Notes under the pieces: generated by a model
What the model was told of the DNA's origin: nothing
Databases searched by the model: none
What the model saw: only the letters and a program-made list of their open reading frames with translations
Assembly: GCA_003487005.1 (NCBI GenBank)
Contig: DNFG01000027.1
Coordinates: 1 to 15,704, forward strand
Source: Bryobacterales bacterium
GTDB lineage: Bacteria; Acidobacteriota; Terriglobia; Bryobacterales; Bryobacteraceae
Direction of reading: 5' to 3'
DNA length: 15,704 nt
Translations under genes and position numbers: made by a program
Part shown: piece by piece, positions 9,301 to 14,864 of the stretch
Layout of the letters: each line of letters begins with the position of its first letter
Numbering within the stretch: the stretch's first letter is position 1

Positions 9301-9511
9301 CCTCTTCCAGCGGCTTCGTCACCTGGCTTTCCACTTCCTCCGGACTGGCGCCCGGCAGCACCGTCGTGATCGTCACGAACGGAAATTCCACCTTCGGGAA
9401 ATAGTCCACGCCCAATTGGCGGTATGAATTAAAGCCGATCACCACCAGCGCCACGATCAGCATCGTGGCGAATACCGGCCGGCGAATACAGATCTCTGCC
9501 AGTTTCTGCAT
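6383..9511 (-). CDS. RND efflux inner-membrane pump, AcrB/MexB (HAE1) type
   Basis: A proton-driven exporter in the inner membrane that passes hydrophobic or amphiphilic substrates to the adaptor and TolC channel. The 1042 residues match AcrB in length and plan: two pseudo-repeats, each with a large periplasmic loop, and 12 membrane helices. The N-terminus (MQKLAEICIRRPVFATMLIV) and the post-TM1 segment (LPGASPEEVESQVTKPLEEAV) are typical of the family. Proton-relay residues are visible: the paired aspartates D400-D401 in TM4 (GIVIDDAIVVLEN, equivalent to AcrB D407/D408) and K921 in TM10 (GIVKKNSIL, equivalent to AcrB K940). The second-half signature RLRPILMTTMALVAGMIPLA is present. The paired Asp in TM4 and the overall resemblance favour organic-compound export over the heavy-metal CzcA type, but the substrate is unknown. 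Its ATG is 18 nt after the adaptor stop, with GGGGA as ribosome site. Confidence 0.95.
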   Translation of the reverse strand: MQKLAEICIRRPVFATMLIVALVVIGFNSYRQLGVDYFPKVEFPFVTITTVLPGASPEEVESQVTKPLEEAVNTIAGIDELNSTSAEGISVITIGFVLEKDPDVGAQEVRDKINSVLGELPRDADPPTVEKVATDASPILNIVVSANRDLREITKLVDDRLKKNLESLDGVGQVRFVGDRERQVQVIIDPEKLYSYNLNVDQVRGSLAAQNIELPGGRVDQGNRELSLRTMGRMERPEDFARLIVGQVSGSPVRISDIGRVEDTFEEPRSVATLNGEPAVVLQVRKQAGTNTLDVIARVKERVDELKAGLPPDFEITYARDQSGFINAAFFAVQEHLVLGGIFASIIVLIFIRSWRSTLIAAVAIPTSIISTFALMQYMGFSLNQITMLALTLMVGIVIDDAIVVLENIFRFMEEKGMPPMQAAVEGTREIGLAVLATTLSLVIIFIPIALMPGIVGRFMSSFGYTAAFAVMVSLLVSFVLTPMLCSRFLKPSKHGKAHGGTKGGFFDRIFAGPYLSLLKWSMAHRWVIVIIAVAVVISTGPLMSGLGVDFLPSEDQGEFEVTVKMPVGSSLEGTQQVVRKVEADLDQIPGIASKLTLIGADFRRQVDRGTILLTLVPVNQRKENQKQLMDMVRDRLSKYRDLTVTVQNPGLIAGQVDADFQYSVQGPDLDELDVISQKLMANLGKVQGMRDLNSSYESGKPEVRVEINRDKAADLGVNVAAIAGAMRVLVGGDDQVTTYKEGDDRYDVQLRVDKRFRSSAAAMERLYVPSAALGNVPLSNVARLEAGEGPLSIDRYNRQRRILIQGNLSGGLALNDVLIMADNEMRSMNLPPEYQFGAVGKSKELGRAMQNFFIAFLLSLMFMYMILAANYESFIDPVTILLSLPLSVPFALMALYLARENFSIVYTSLGILVLFGIVKKNSILQIDHIKGLRRAGMHRLEAIYRGCEDRLRPILMTTMALVAGMIPLALGTGPGAGTRRTVAVVVIGGQSMALLLTLLVTPVAYSLFDDLAHSRLWGKLFKPFRRRGAEPEPIPSELSGD

Positions 9512-9529
9512 CTTCGTCTATCCCCGCTT

Positions 9530-10726
9530 TCAGCTCTGCCCGCCCGTCACCCGGACCGGCGCTCCGTTCGTCAGCAGCGGTACATTCGAGATCGCGACGC
9601 GCGCGCCGGCGGGCACCGTCCCCTCCGGAATCTCCACCCACCCGTTGGACCCCAGAATCTCCGGGATGCGCCGCTCCACCGCTTTCCCATCCTCGATCGT
9701 AAAAAACTTGTTCAAGCCCGCCACCGTGTACACCGCCGCCGCCGGCAGCGCAATCACCGGCGACGCCTTCGCCGTAATCAGCTTCACCTGCACGAACGAA
9801 CCCGGCTTCAGCCGCCCGTCCGCCTGCGACAGCCGCGCCTCCGCCGTCAACGTCCGCGAGCGCGCGTCCAGCGACGGATTCAACTCCCGGACCACCGCCG
9901 AAAACTCCTGCCCCGGAGCAGCTTCGGTGGAAAACTTCAGCTCCGTGCCCACCCGCACGTCCGCGACCGCCGACTCGGGCACCTCCACGCGCAGCCGCAG
10001 CGGCGAGGTCTTCACAATCGTCAGCACGGGCACGTTCTCCTTGATGTACTGTCCCGGCGACACGTGCTTCACCGTCACCGCGCCGTCGAACGGCGCCACG
10101 ATCGTCGCGTCCTTCACCCGCTTCTCCGCCAGTTGCACCTCCGCCCGCAACGCGCGCAGACTCGCCAGTTGCGTCCGCATTTCGTCGCGCATGGCGTCGT
10201 AGGCGGCTTCCCGGGCCTGCATCCCTCGCTCGGCTTCCTCGAAGCGCTCCCGCGAGATGTCGCCCGTCTCCACCAGTTTGCGCGAGCGTTCAAAACGCGC
10301 CCGTGCATCCTCCAGTTGCGCCTTCGCCTGGCGCATGCCCGCGGTCGACTCCGGCTCTTCCACCGCGCCCGGCGCCAGTCCGAGACGCGCCTGCGCCTGC
10401 GCCAGGGCCGCGCGCGCCCGCTCCAGTTGCAGGCTCAGTTCCGTCGTGTCCAATTGCGCCACCACCTGGCCGCGCCGCACACTCTGCCCGAAATCCACGT
10501 CCACCGTCTTCAACCGCCCCGGCACTTCGCTCGAGACCGTTGTCTGCTCATCCGGGTGCAACGAACCCGTCACCATCAGCGACTTCTCCACCGTCCGCGC
10601 TTCCGCCAGCGCCGTCTGCACCGCCAGCGCCTCCGGCGCCGGCGCCGCCTTTACCTCTTCCGTCTTCTTTCCGCAGCCGGCCAGGACCAACAGCAGGGCG
10701 ATCAGTAATCCCATGAATTTCGACAT
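9530..10726 (-). CDS. RND efflux periplasmic adaptor (membrane fusion protein), lipoprotein
   Basis: This adaptor links the inner-membrane pump to the TolC-like channel. The chosen product is 398 residues from ATG 10726, which has AAGGA 7 nt upstream; a GTG 24 nt further up has no better site and would add a polar head before the signal. The signal ends in a lipobox (LLLVLAGC, lipidated Cys18), so the protein should be anchored by lipid in the periplasm. The order is a barrel-sandwich half (TVSSEVPGRLKTVDVDFGQSVRRGQVVAQLD), then a long alpha-helical hairpin rich in Ala, Arg, Glu and Gln (about 95-205). The second lipoyl half follows (DATIVAPFDGAVTVKHVSPGQYI), then beta-barrel and membrane-proximal domains (LRLRVEVPESAVADVRVG; LKPGSFVQVKL). 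It follows the TetR gene directly and precedes the pump by 18 bp. Confidence 0.94.
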   Translation of the reverse strand: MSKFMGLLIALLLVLAGCGKKTEEVKAAPAPEALAVQTALAEARTVEKSLMVTGSLHPDEQTTVSSEVPGRLKTVDVDFGQSVRRGQVVAQLDTTELSLQLERARAALAQAQARLGLAPGAVEEPESTAGMRQAKAQLEDARARFERSRKLVETGDISRERFEEAERGMQAREAAYDAMRDEMRTQLASLRALRAEVQLAEKRVKDATIVAPFDGAVTVKHVSPGQYIKENVPVLTIVKTSPLRLRVEVPESAVADVRVGTELKFSTEAAPGQEFSAVVRELNPSLDARSRTLTAEARLSQADGRLKPGSFVQVKLITAKASPVIALPAAAVYTVAGLNKFFTIEDGKAVERRIPEILGSNGWVEIPEGTVPAGARVAISNVPLLTNGAPVRVTGGQS

Positions 10727-10753
10727 ATAAAAATCCTTCGACCCCTTCACTTT

Positions 10754-11353
10754 CTACGAACGCTTCCGGATTCCGTTCAGGTAAATCTCGACAAACTCCG
10801 TCACCACCGCCTCCTTCGTAATCCCCGGCAGTTTGCACTTGAACATCATGGTCAGCATGCAGACATGCGCCACCGGACCCAGCAGCGCCTCGGTCGCCAG
10901 CATGGGATGCATCTCCCGGAATTCCCCCGCCTCCATCCGCGAGTCCACCACCCGGCAGACATGCTCCAGCAGGACCCCGAGCGCCCGTTCATGCCACATC
11001 TCGGCCAGTTCATGCCCCTCGAGGGCACTGAACATCAGCAGGCGGACATAGCGCATGTCCTCCGCGTACCAGTCCCACATCTGCTCGACCAGCCAGCGGA
11101 AATACTGTTCATCGGTGGCTTCGTCCGGCAGGTCCTGGATCCGGTTCTCGAAGCGCGTCGTCACATGGTTCAACATGTGTTCGACGATCGCCGCGTAGAG
11201 ATCCTTTTTCGCGGCAAAGTGTTGATACAGAACGGGTTCGCTGACGCCAACCGCTGCCGCCAACTCCCGCGTCGTGGTCCCCCGGAACCCGTTCTGCGAG
11301 AACTGGTCCACAGCCGCTTCGATGATCGCCGCCCGGCGCTCCTCGCTTGTCAT
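10754..11353 (-). CDS. TetR/AcrR-family transcriptional regulator of the efflux operon
   Basis: A ligand-responsive repressor, probably controlling its own operon. From ATG 11353 it has 199 residues, normal for the family. The N-terminal HTH domain is clear (about 8-57): RRAAIIEAAVDQFSQNGF, then TTTRELAAAVGVSEPVLYQHF and AAKKDLYAAIVEHML. The rest is the all-helical ligand and dimer domain, with many Met, Cys and Trp residues. Two further in-frame starts exist, an ATG at 11401 and a TTG at 11467. Both are disfavoured because they would extend coding sequence into or across a palindromic operator-like site and the best promoter, and they add a sequence unlike TetR proteins. None of the starts has a strong ribosome site, so the N-terminus is the weakest part of the call. 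The adaptor ATG is only 27 bp after this stop, so regulator and pump are co-transcribed and a repressor would be autoregulatory. Confidence 0.9.
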   Translation of the reverse strand: MTSEERRAAIIEAAVDQFSQNGFRGTTTRELAAAVGVSEPVLYQHFAAKKDLYAAIVEHMLNHVTTRFENRIQDLPDEATDEQYFRWLVEQMWDWYAEDMRYVRLLMFSALEGHELAEMWHERALGVLLEHVCRVVDSRMEAGEFREMHPMLATEALLGPVAHVCMLTMMFKCKLPGITKEAVVTEFVEIYLNGIRKRS

Positions 11354-11392
11354 CCGGTGCCGCGACGAGGCGCCAGGAGCCGACCTAGTGTT

Positions 11393-11420
11393 CGCTAACA
11401 TAGCAATTACTAAGATAGCG
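11393..11420. promoter_or_regulatory. Candidate TetR operator: 28-bp imperfect palindrome
   Basis: Eleven of fourteen base pairs match about the centre AATT (plus strand 11406-11407 midpoint). The half-sites are CGCTAACATAG on the left and CTAAGATAGCG on the right. Length, symmetry and an AT-rich core flanked by conserved G/C suit a TetR-family dimer site. It covers the predicted -10 box and start region of the tetR-efflux operon, where a bound repressor would block RNA polymerase. Confidence 0.65.
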
Positions 11421-11441
11421 GATGCAAACTTGCCGACGCAA
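11412..11441 (-). promoter_or_regulatory. Candidate sigma70-type promoter of the tetR-efflux operon
   Basis: On the minus strand TTGCGT (11436-11441) and TATCTT (11412-11417) are separated by 18 bp. Transcription would begin inside the palindrome and give a leader of about 50 nt before ATG 11353. The boxes are only moderate matches. The surrounding AT-rich patch in otherwise GC-rich DNA and the operator overlap add support. Confidence 0.45.
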
Positions 11442-11470
11442 GAAATTTTCGCGGGAGGGCCACACAAGTT

Positions 11471-11491
11471 ACACGCGAAAACGGCGCGTGT
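11471..11491. repeat. Small inverted repeat between barstar-like gene and tetR promoter
   Basis: ACACGCG (11471-11477) and CGCGTGT (11485-11491) form a perfect 7-bp stem with a 7-nt loop. It begins 7 bp downstream of the barstar-like stop on the minus strand and about 30 bp upstream of the tetR promoter. It could be a weak terminator (no T-tract follows) or a second protein-binding site. The half-sites differ from the 28-bp palindrome. Confidence 0.4.
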
Positions 11492-11498
11492 TGGGGAT

Positions 11499-11900
11499 CT
11501 AATCCCGGACGACTAACTTAAGATGGGTCCGCCGCTCCGACCAGTGGATTTCGTGAATCTGCGCGACCGTTTCGAGCAAGTCCTCGAACGCCGCTTCATC
11601 TGATTCCCGCAATTGTTCCGGCGCCTGATAGAGAAATACCCAGCCTTGCTCCCCATCCGCCGACGGCAATCCGGCGAGCGCCTCCCGGATCGGCCCCTGG
11701 GCGCCCAACACGCCCAGCAGTTCCGACCGGAGCGATGCCGCGTCCGCGACTCCGTCCAGCACCACCACCGAGAACGCCCGTTCCTTCAACGCCGCGGGCA
11801 GCGCCGCCCACAATTCCGCGCTCGTCGAAGGGTCCAGCCAGACGACGGGGTTCGCCGGATCCTCCACGCGCGCCACCAGTTGATCGATTCTTTGGCCCAT
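11499..11900 (-). CDS. Barstar-like protein
   Basis: A 133-residue cytoplasmic protein without signal or membrane segment. Its order of elements resembles proteins of the barstar (barnase inhibitor) family. An N-terminal strand and helix (PVVWLDPSTSAELWAALPAAL) lead into the family-like start FSVVVLDGVADAASLRSELL. A helical middle follows, then GWVFLYQAPEQLRESD with the helix AAFEDLLETVAQIHEIHW, and a last strand THLKLVVRD. Barstar proteins usually have a G-x-N-W-D-A-L-x-D-C-L stretch in the middle; here that place reads AQGPIREALAGL, so the inhibitor core is degenerate or the likeness is only structural. No ribonuclease gene lies nearby. ATG 11900 follows a GGGA purine run. It diverges from the isomerase gene over 53 bp and ends 145 bp before the tetR start. 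A hypothetical protein of another family remains possible. Confidence 0.6.
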   Translation of the reverse strand: MGQRIDQLVARVEDPANPVVWLDPSTSAELWAALPAALKERAFSVVVLDGVADAASLRSELLGVLGAQGPIREALAGLPSADGEQGWVFLYQAPEQLRESDEAAFEDLLETVAQIHEIHWSERRTHLKLVVRD

Positions 11901-11953
11901 CCGTTCCCAGTCCCCCTATTATGCGATACACTCCGCTTTCAAGGAGCAATACC
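11901..11953. promoter_or_regulatory. Divergent promoter region between barstar-like gene and sugar isomerase gene
   Basis: Only 53 bp separate the two starts. On the plus strand TATTAT (about 11918-11923) is a good -10 match, with AAGGAG (11941-11946) following as ribosome site; no strong -35 was found at the ideal distance. On the minus strand TTGAAA (11935-11940) and an ATAAT core face the barstar-like gene, with a rather short spacer of about 14 bp. The two -10 cores overlap, so the promoters would compete. Confidence 0.35.
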
Positions 11954-12883
11954 ATGCCCGCCACCTGCACCCGCCGCGCACTTCTCGCCCTCCCTGCAGT
12001 CGCCGGTTACGCGATTGCCGCTCCGCGCACGAAGATGACCATTCACCTTTCCGCCGGGTCCATCGGCGTCAAGGCCGATCAGCGCCAGGCCCTTGATTAC
12101 GCCCACCGCTTCGGCTACGAGGCCATCGACGCGCAGGCGGGCTTTTTAAGCGGCCTCGATGCCGCTCAATTGCGCGATTTTGTCGCAGAAATGAAGGCAA
12201 AAAACATCGTCTGGGGCACCGCCGGTCTCGCCGTCGACTTCCGGACTTCGGAAGAGAACTTCATCCGGACCCTCGGCGCGTTCCCGGCCCAGTGTGCCGC
12301 GCTGCAGCGGGCCGGGGCGACGCGCGTCTGCACCTGGATCTCGCCTAATTCCAATGATTTGCCCTACCTCGCCAATCTCCGGATGCATGCCCGCCGCCTG
12401 CGCGAGTGTGCCCGCATCGCCGGGGATCACGGCTGCCGCGTCGGGCTTGAATATGTCGGCCCGAAAACCCTCTGGTCCGCCCGCCGCTTTCCCTTTGTCC
12501 ATTCCATGAAGCAAATGAAGGAGTTAATCGCTGAAATCGGCGTTGGGCACGTCGGCTTCGTCCTCGATTCCTGGCACTGGTTCACCGCCAACGAGACCGT
12601 CGCCGATCTCAAGTCGTTGACCTCGTGGGACATCGTCAGCGTGGACCTGAACGATGCCCCCAAAGGCCGGACTGTCGATGAACAAATCGACTCGGAGCGC
12701 GAACTGCCCATGGCGACCGGCGTCATCGATGTTGGCGCTTTCCTCAATACCCTCAACGAGTTGGGCTGCGACGCCCCCGTCCGCTGCGAGCCCTTCAATG
12801 CCCCGCTTCGCCAAATGGCGCCCGAAGCCGCCCTCGCCGCCACCGCCACCGCCATGAAGAAAGCCTTCGATCTGATCCGATGA
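11954..12883 (+). CDS. Tat-exported sugar phosphate isomerase/epimerase (xylose isomerase-like TIM barrel)
   Basis: A 309-residue protein of the AP-endonuclease-2 / xylose-isomerase-like TIM-barrel family, whose members isomerise or epimerise sugars and inositol derivatives with a divalent metal. ATG 11954 is chosen because AAGGAG lies 7 nt upstream; the frame is open further left but without a ribosome site. A twin-arginine signal (TRRALLALPAVAGYAIAAP) directs it to the periplasm. Barrel strands carry candidate metal ligands: Glu166 (GLEYVGPK), Asp205 and His208 (VLDSWHW), Asp231 (SVDLNDAP) and Glu279 (RCEPF). Such Tat-exported isomerases are often found beside Gfo/Idh/MocA dehydrogenases in Acidobacteriota and Planctomycetota; here the nearest one is about 8 kb away. 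The stop overlaps the next start as ATGA, so the two products are translated together. The exact sugar cannot be deduced. Confidence 0.88.
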   Translation: MPATCTRRALLALPAVAGYAIAAPRTKMTIHLSAGSIGVKADQRQALDYAHRFGYEAIDAQAGFLSGLDAAQLRDFVAEMKAKNIVWGTAGLAVDFRTSEENFIRTLGAFPAQCAALQRAGATRVCTWISPNSNDLPYLANLRMHARRLRECARIAGDHGCRVGLEYVGPKTLWSARRFPFVHSMKQMKELIAEIGVGHVGFVLDSWHWFTANETVADLKSLTSWDIVSVDLNDAPKGRTVDEQIDSERELPMATGVIDVGAFLNTLNELGCDAPVRCEPFNAPLRQMAPEAALAATATAMKKAFDLIR

Positions 12884-14007
12884 GACGCCTGCTGTTTATT
12901 GTCTATTGTACATGTACAATGGTTATTGGCCTCGCGGGGGCGGCGGACCGGGCCGTGCTGCGCGTCGATGTCCCTTTTCCGACCAGGGACAAGCCGCAAT
13001 CCAAGATCTGGCATGCCCATAACCACTGGTGGGCGTGGCTTCCAACGAAGGCGGGCAGCAGCGTCTGGCGCCGGACCGAAACCGGCTGGCAACGCGAAAC
13101 TCATTTGGATTCAACACTTCAGGGGCTTCCGGGGCAGGCCGACGTCTGGAGCGACGATAGCGGTGTCCGTGCTGTTCTGGTGGGCGAAAAGGAACTCGCG
13201 GTGCTCGGACTGCGCTGGGAAAACGGCCGCTACGTCCCCGCCGGCCCGCCCGTCCGCTGGCCGCAAGCCGTTGAAACGGCAACGATTGCCCGTGATCGCC
13301 AGGGACTATGGTGGATCGCCCACGATGACGGCAACAAGATCGTCGCCCGCGGCTCCAAAGACCCCGAAGGCCGCCACTGGAACGACGCTATCGTGTTGAA
13401 CGAAAAAGAGATGGCCGACGATGACATCTGCGCCATCGTCGCTCTCCCCGGCGGCCCCGGCGTCATCTGGTCCGACCAGAAGAACGACGGCGTGTACTTC
13501 CGCCGGATCGGCGGACCGGTCGAAACCGTGCAGGAAGGCGGATTGAACGCCGACGACCACATCAACGCGGCAGTCAGCGCGGACGGGACTCTTTATGTGG
13601 CGATGAAGAACTCGGTGGACCGCGTTGGAGAGCCGCAACTCGTTCTGCGCGTTCGGGATAGCCAGGGCTGGTGGACGAGCGTCCCGTTCGCGAACCGGAC
13701 GCCCGAAGCGACCCCCAGCCGGCCGATTGCCGTGATTGGCGGCGCGCCCGGGCGGCTTTTTCTGCTTTACACGGCTTACGAACCCGGCCCCGCGGCCCAG
13801 CGCCGCGACGGTATCGCCTTGATTGTCAGCCCTTTACCGCGATTGCGGGCGGACTTGCCCGCCAGCACCGTCACCCGGGGCGAGGGGGTCCGCCTCAATG
13901 ACGTTACGGGGCCCAAATCGCGGTTCCCGGGAGGGGTTCCGTGGATTGTTTTGAGCTCGGATCAGCACGGAAACGTGTACGAGACGCGACTGGAATCGCG
14001 TTTTTAG
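12880..14007 (+). CDS. Secreted beta-propeller-like protein, function unknown
   Basis: A 375-residue exported protein. I do not recognise a specific family. Repeated WW/W-x-D/G strand patterns suggest a sialidase-like or BNR-type beta-propeller: WWAWLPTKAGSSVWRR, ADVWSDDSGVRAVLVGEKEL, GLWWIAHDDGNKIV, GPGVIWSDQKNDGVYFRR, NAAVSADGTLYVAMKN, PGRLFLLYTAYEPG. No catalytic motif was recognised. The signal peptide is residues 1 to about 22 (MRRLLFIVYCTCTMVIGLAG). Its middle, residues 7-14, is encoded exactly by a palindromic repeat found also at 4200-4222. The ATG at 12880 overlaps the isomerase stop (ATGA), and without it no signal peptide would remain, so it is preferred to the ATG at 12919. Coupling to the isomerase suggests a joint role with carbohydrate-like substrates in the periplasm. 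Its TAG overlaps the convergent hydrolase stop by 4 bp. Confidence 0.75.
   Translation: MRRLLFIVYCTCTMVIGLAGAADRAVLRVDVPFPTRDKPQSKIWHAHNHWWAWLPTKAGSSVWRRTETGWQRETHLDSTLQGLPGQADVWSDDSGVRAVLVGEKELAVLGLRWENGRYVPAGPPVRWPQAVETATIARDRQGLWWIAHDDGNKIVARGSKDPEGRHWNDAIVLNEKEMADDDICAIVALPGGPGVIWSDQKNDGVYFRRIGGPVETVQEGGLNADDHINAAVSADGTLYVAMKNSVDRVGEPQLVLRVRDSQGWWTSVPFANRTPEATPSRPIAVIGGAPGRLFLLYTAYEPGPAAQRRDGIALIVSPLPRLRADLPASTVTRGEGVRLNDVTGPKSRFPGGVPWIVLSSDQHGNVYETRLESRF
12898..12920. repeat. Palindromic element (copy 2), within signal-peptide coding sequence
   Basis: Starts with ATTGTCTATTGTACAT, identical to 4200-4215, then one changed base and TACAAT. In all 22 of 23 bases match copy 1. The core 12905-12920 is a perfect 16-bp palindrome (ATTGTACATGTACAAT). 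Unlike copy 1, the right outer arm (GGTTAT after the core) no longer pairs with the left. It is read in frame as IVYCTCTM. Confidence 0.85.
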
Positions 14008-14864
14008 CGCTCCAGATGGGCCAGAACGGCGGTCAAGGCGAAGTGATAGTCGCCTGGACGGCTGACCCGGGTGAACAGGGACGTCACGATTTCGTGGGCC
14101 GTCCGGGGGCTTTCCGCCAGCAGTTCCCGAATGCGCGCGGCGCGCGCTTTTTGATGGTTTTCGATCCGTTCCAGGGCCTCGTTCAGGCCCGTAAACGGCG
14201 CTCCATGGCCCGGTAGAATCAGTTTCGCGGGCAGTTCGCGGAGGCGGCCGAGGGTGGAGGCGTAGTCGGCGAGGGCGTCGCGGCCGGGGATGAAGCCGAC
14301 GTGGGGCGTCGTCTTTTCGAGGACATGGTCGCCGGCGATCAGCCAGCCTGGCTGTTCGAGCCAGAGGCAGCAGTGTCCGGGGCTATGTCCAGGAGTATGA
14401 ATCACTTCCACGGGTCCAAGCGCGGAATCGAAGCGTTTTCCGTTGGGCAGATCGTCGTCCGGCGTGAAGGCCGGAAACAGTTCCAGCAGGCGTCCGGCGC
14501 TCTTCACAACCGCCTCGGCCATGTCGCCGGGGGTCCGTGCTTTCTCCATCTGGCGGCGGAGGAGCGCAGCATGAACGCCGTCCGACTTCAGGTCGTGGAG
14601 CAGGGCGGTGTCGTCGCGGTGCATCCAGACCGGGGCGCCGGTTTGGCGCCGCAGTTCGACAGCCAGGCCGCTGTGGTCGGCGTGCATGTGGGTGATGACG
14701 ATCAACTCGAGATCCGGGGGCGTGAACGCGCAGTATGGCATCCCGGTGTCGATCAGAATCCACTGGCGTTGACCGCGAAGGAGATAGACGTTCACCGACG
14801 GGGGCGCGCCGCGCATCGGCAGGGTGACGCGGACGAGATGGTCGTGGAGAATTTCGGTGGTCAC
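14004..14864 (-). CDS. Metallo-beta-lactamase-fold hydrolase with winged-helix tail (LACTB2/glyoxalase II-like)
   Basis: A 286-residue cytoplasmic hydrolase of the MBL superfamily. The metal-binding set is complete: H59-x-H61-x-D63-H64 (THMHADHSG), H160 (TPGHSPGH), D179 (IAGDH) and H220 (LPGHG). The C-terminal 60 residues (ERIENHQKARAARIRELL through SPRTAHEIVTSLF to the end) form the winged-helix-like domain seen in LACTB2-type members. The reaction may be hydrolysis of a thioester, phosphodiester or RNA; the sequence does not decide. It starts with GTG at 14862-14864, overlapping the lipA stop as GTGA, so it is translationally coupled to lipA. It has no signal peptide. Its TAA overlaps the stop of the convergent beta-propeller gene by four bases. 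Confidence 0.92.
   Translation of the reverse strand: MTTEILHDHLVRVTLPMRGAPPSVNVYLLRGQRQWILIDTGMPYCAFTPPDLELIVITHMHADHSGLAVELRRQTGAPVWMHRDDTALLHDLKSDGVHAALLRRQMEKARTPGDMAEAVVKSAGRLLELFPAFTPDDDLPNGKRFDSALGPVEVIHTPGHSPGHCCLWLEQPGWLIAGDHVLEKTTPHVGFIPGRDALADYASTLGRLRELPAKLILPGHGAPFTGLNEALERIENHQKARAARIRELLAESPRTAHEIVTSLFTRVSRPGDYHFALTAVLAHLER

Noticed and set aside
10727..10750. GTG start for the adaptor at 10750
   Set aside because: The ATG at 10726 has AAGGA 7 nt upstream and begins directly with a lipoprotein signal; the extra eight residues would spoil it.
11354..11467. Longer TetR N-terminus from TTG 11467 or ATG 11401
   Set aside because: It would run into or across the promoter and palindrome, and it adds a Cys/Ser/Pro-rich head unlike the family; ATG 11353 gives a standard 199-residue protein.
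11494..11506. GGGAT/ATCCC mini-hairpin across the barstar-like stop codon
   Set aside because: A 5-bp stem with a 3-nt loop is expected by chance and lacks a T-tract.
12900..14100. Replication origin at the skew switch
   Set aside because: No cluster of DnaA boxes (TTATCCACA type), no AT-rich unwinding region and no dnaA, dnaN or gyrB were seen; the skew change alone is kept as a finding.
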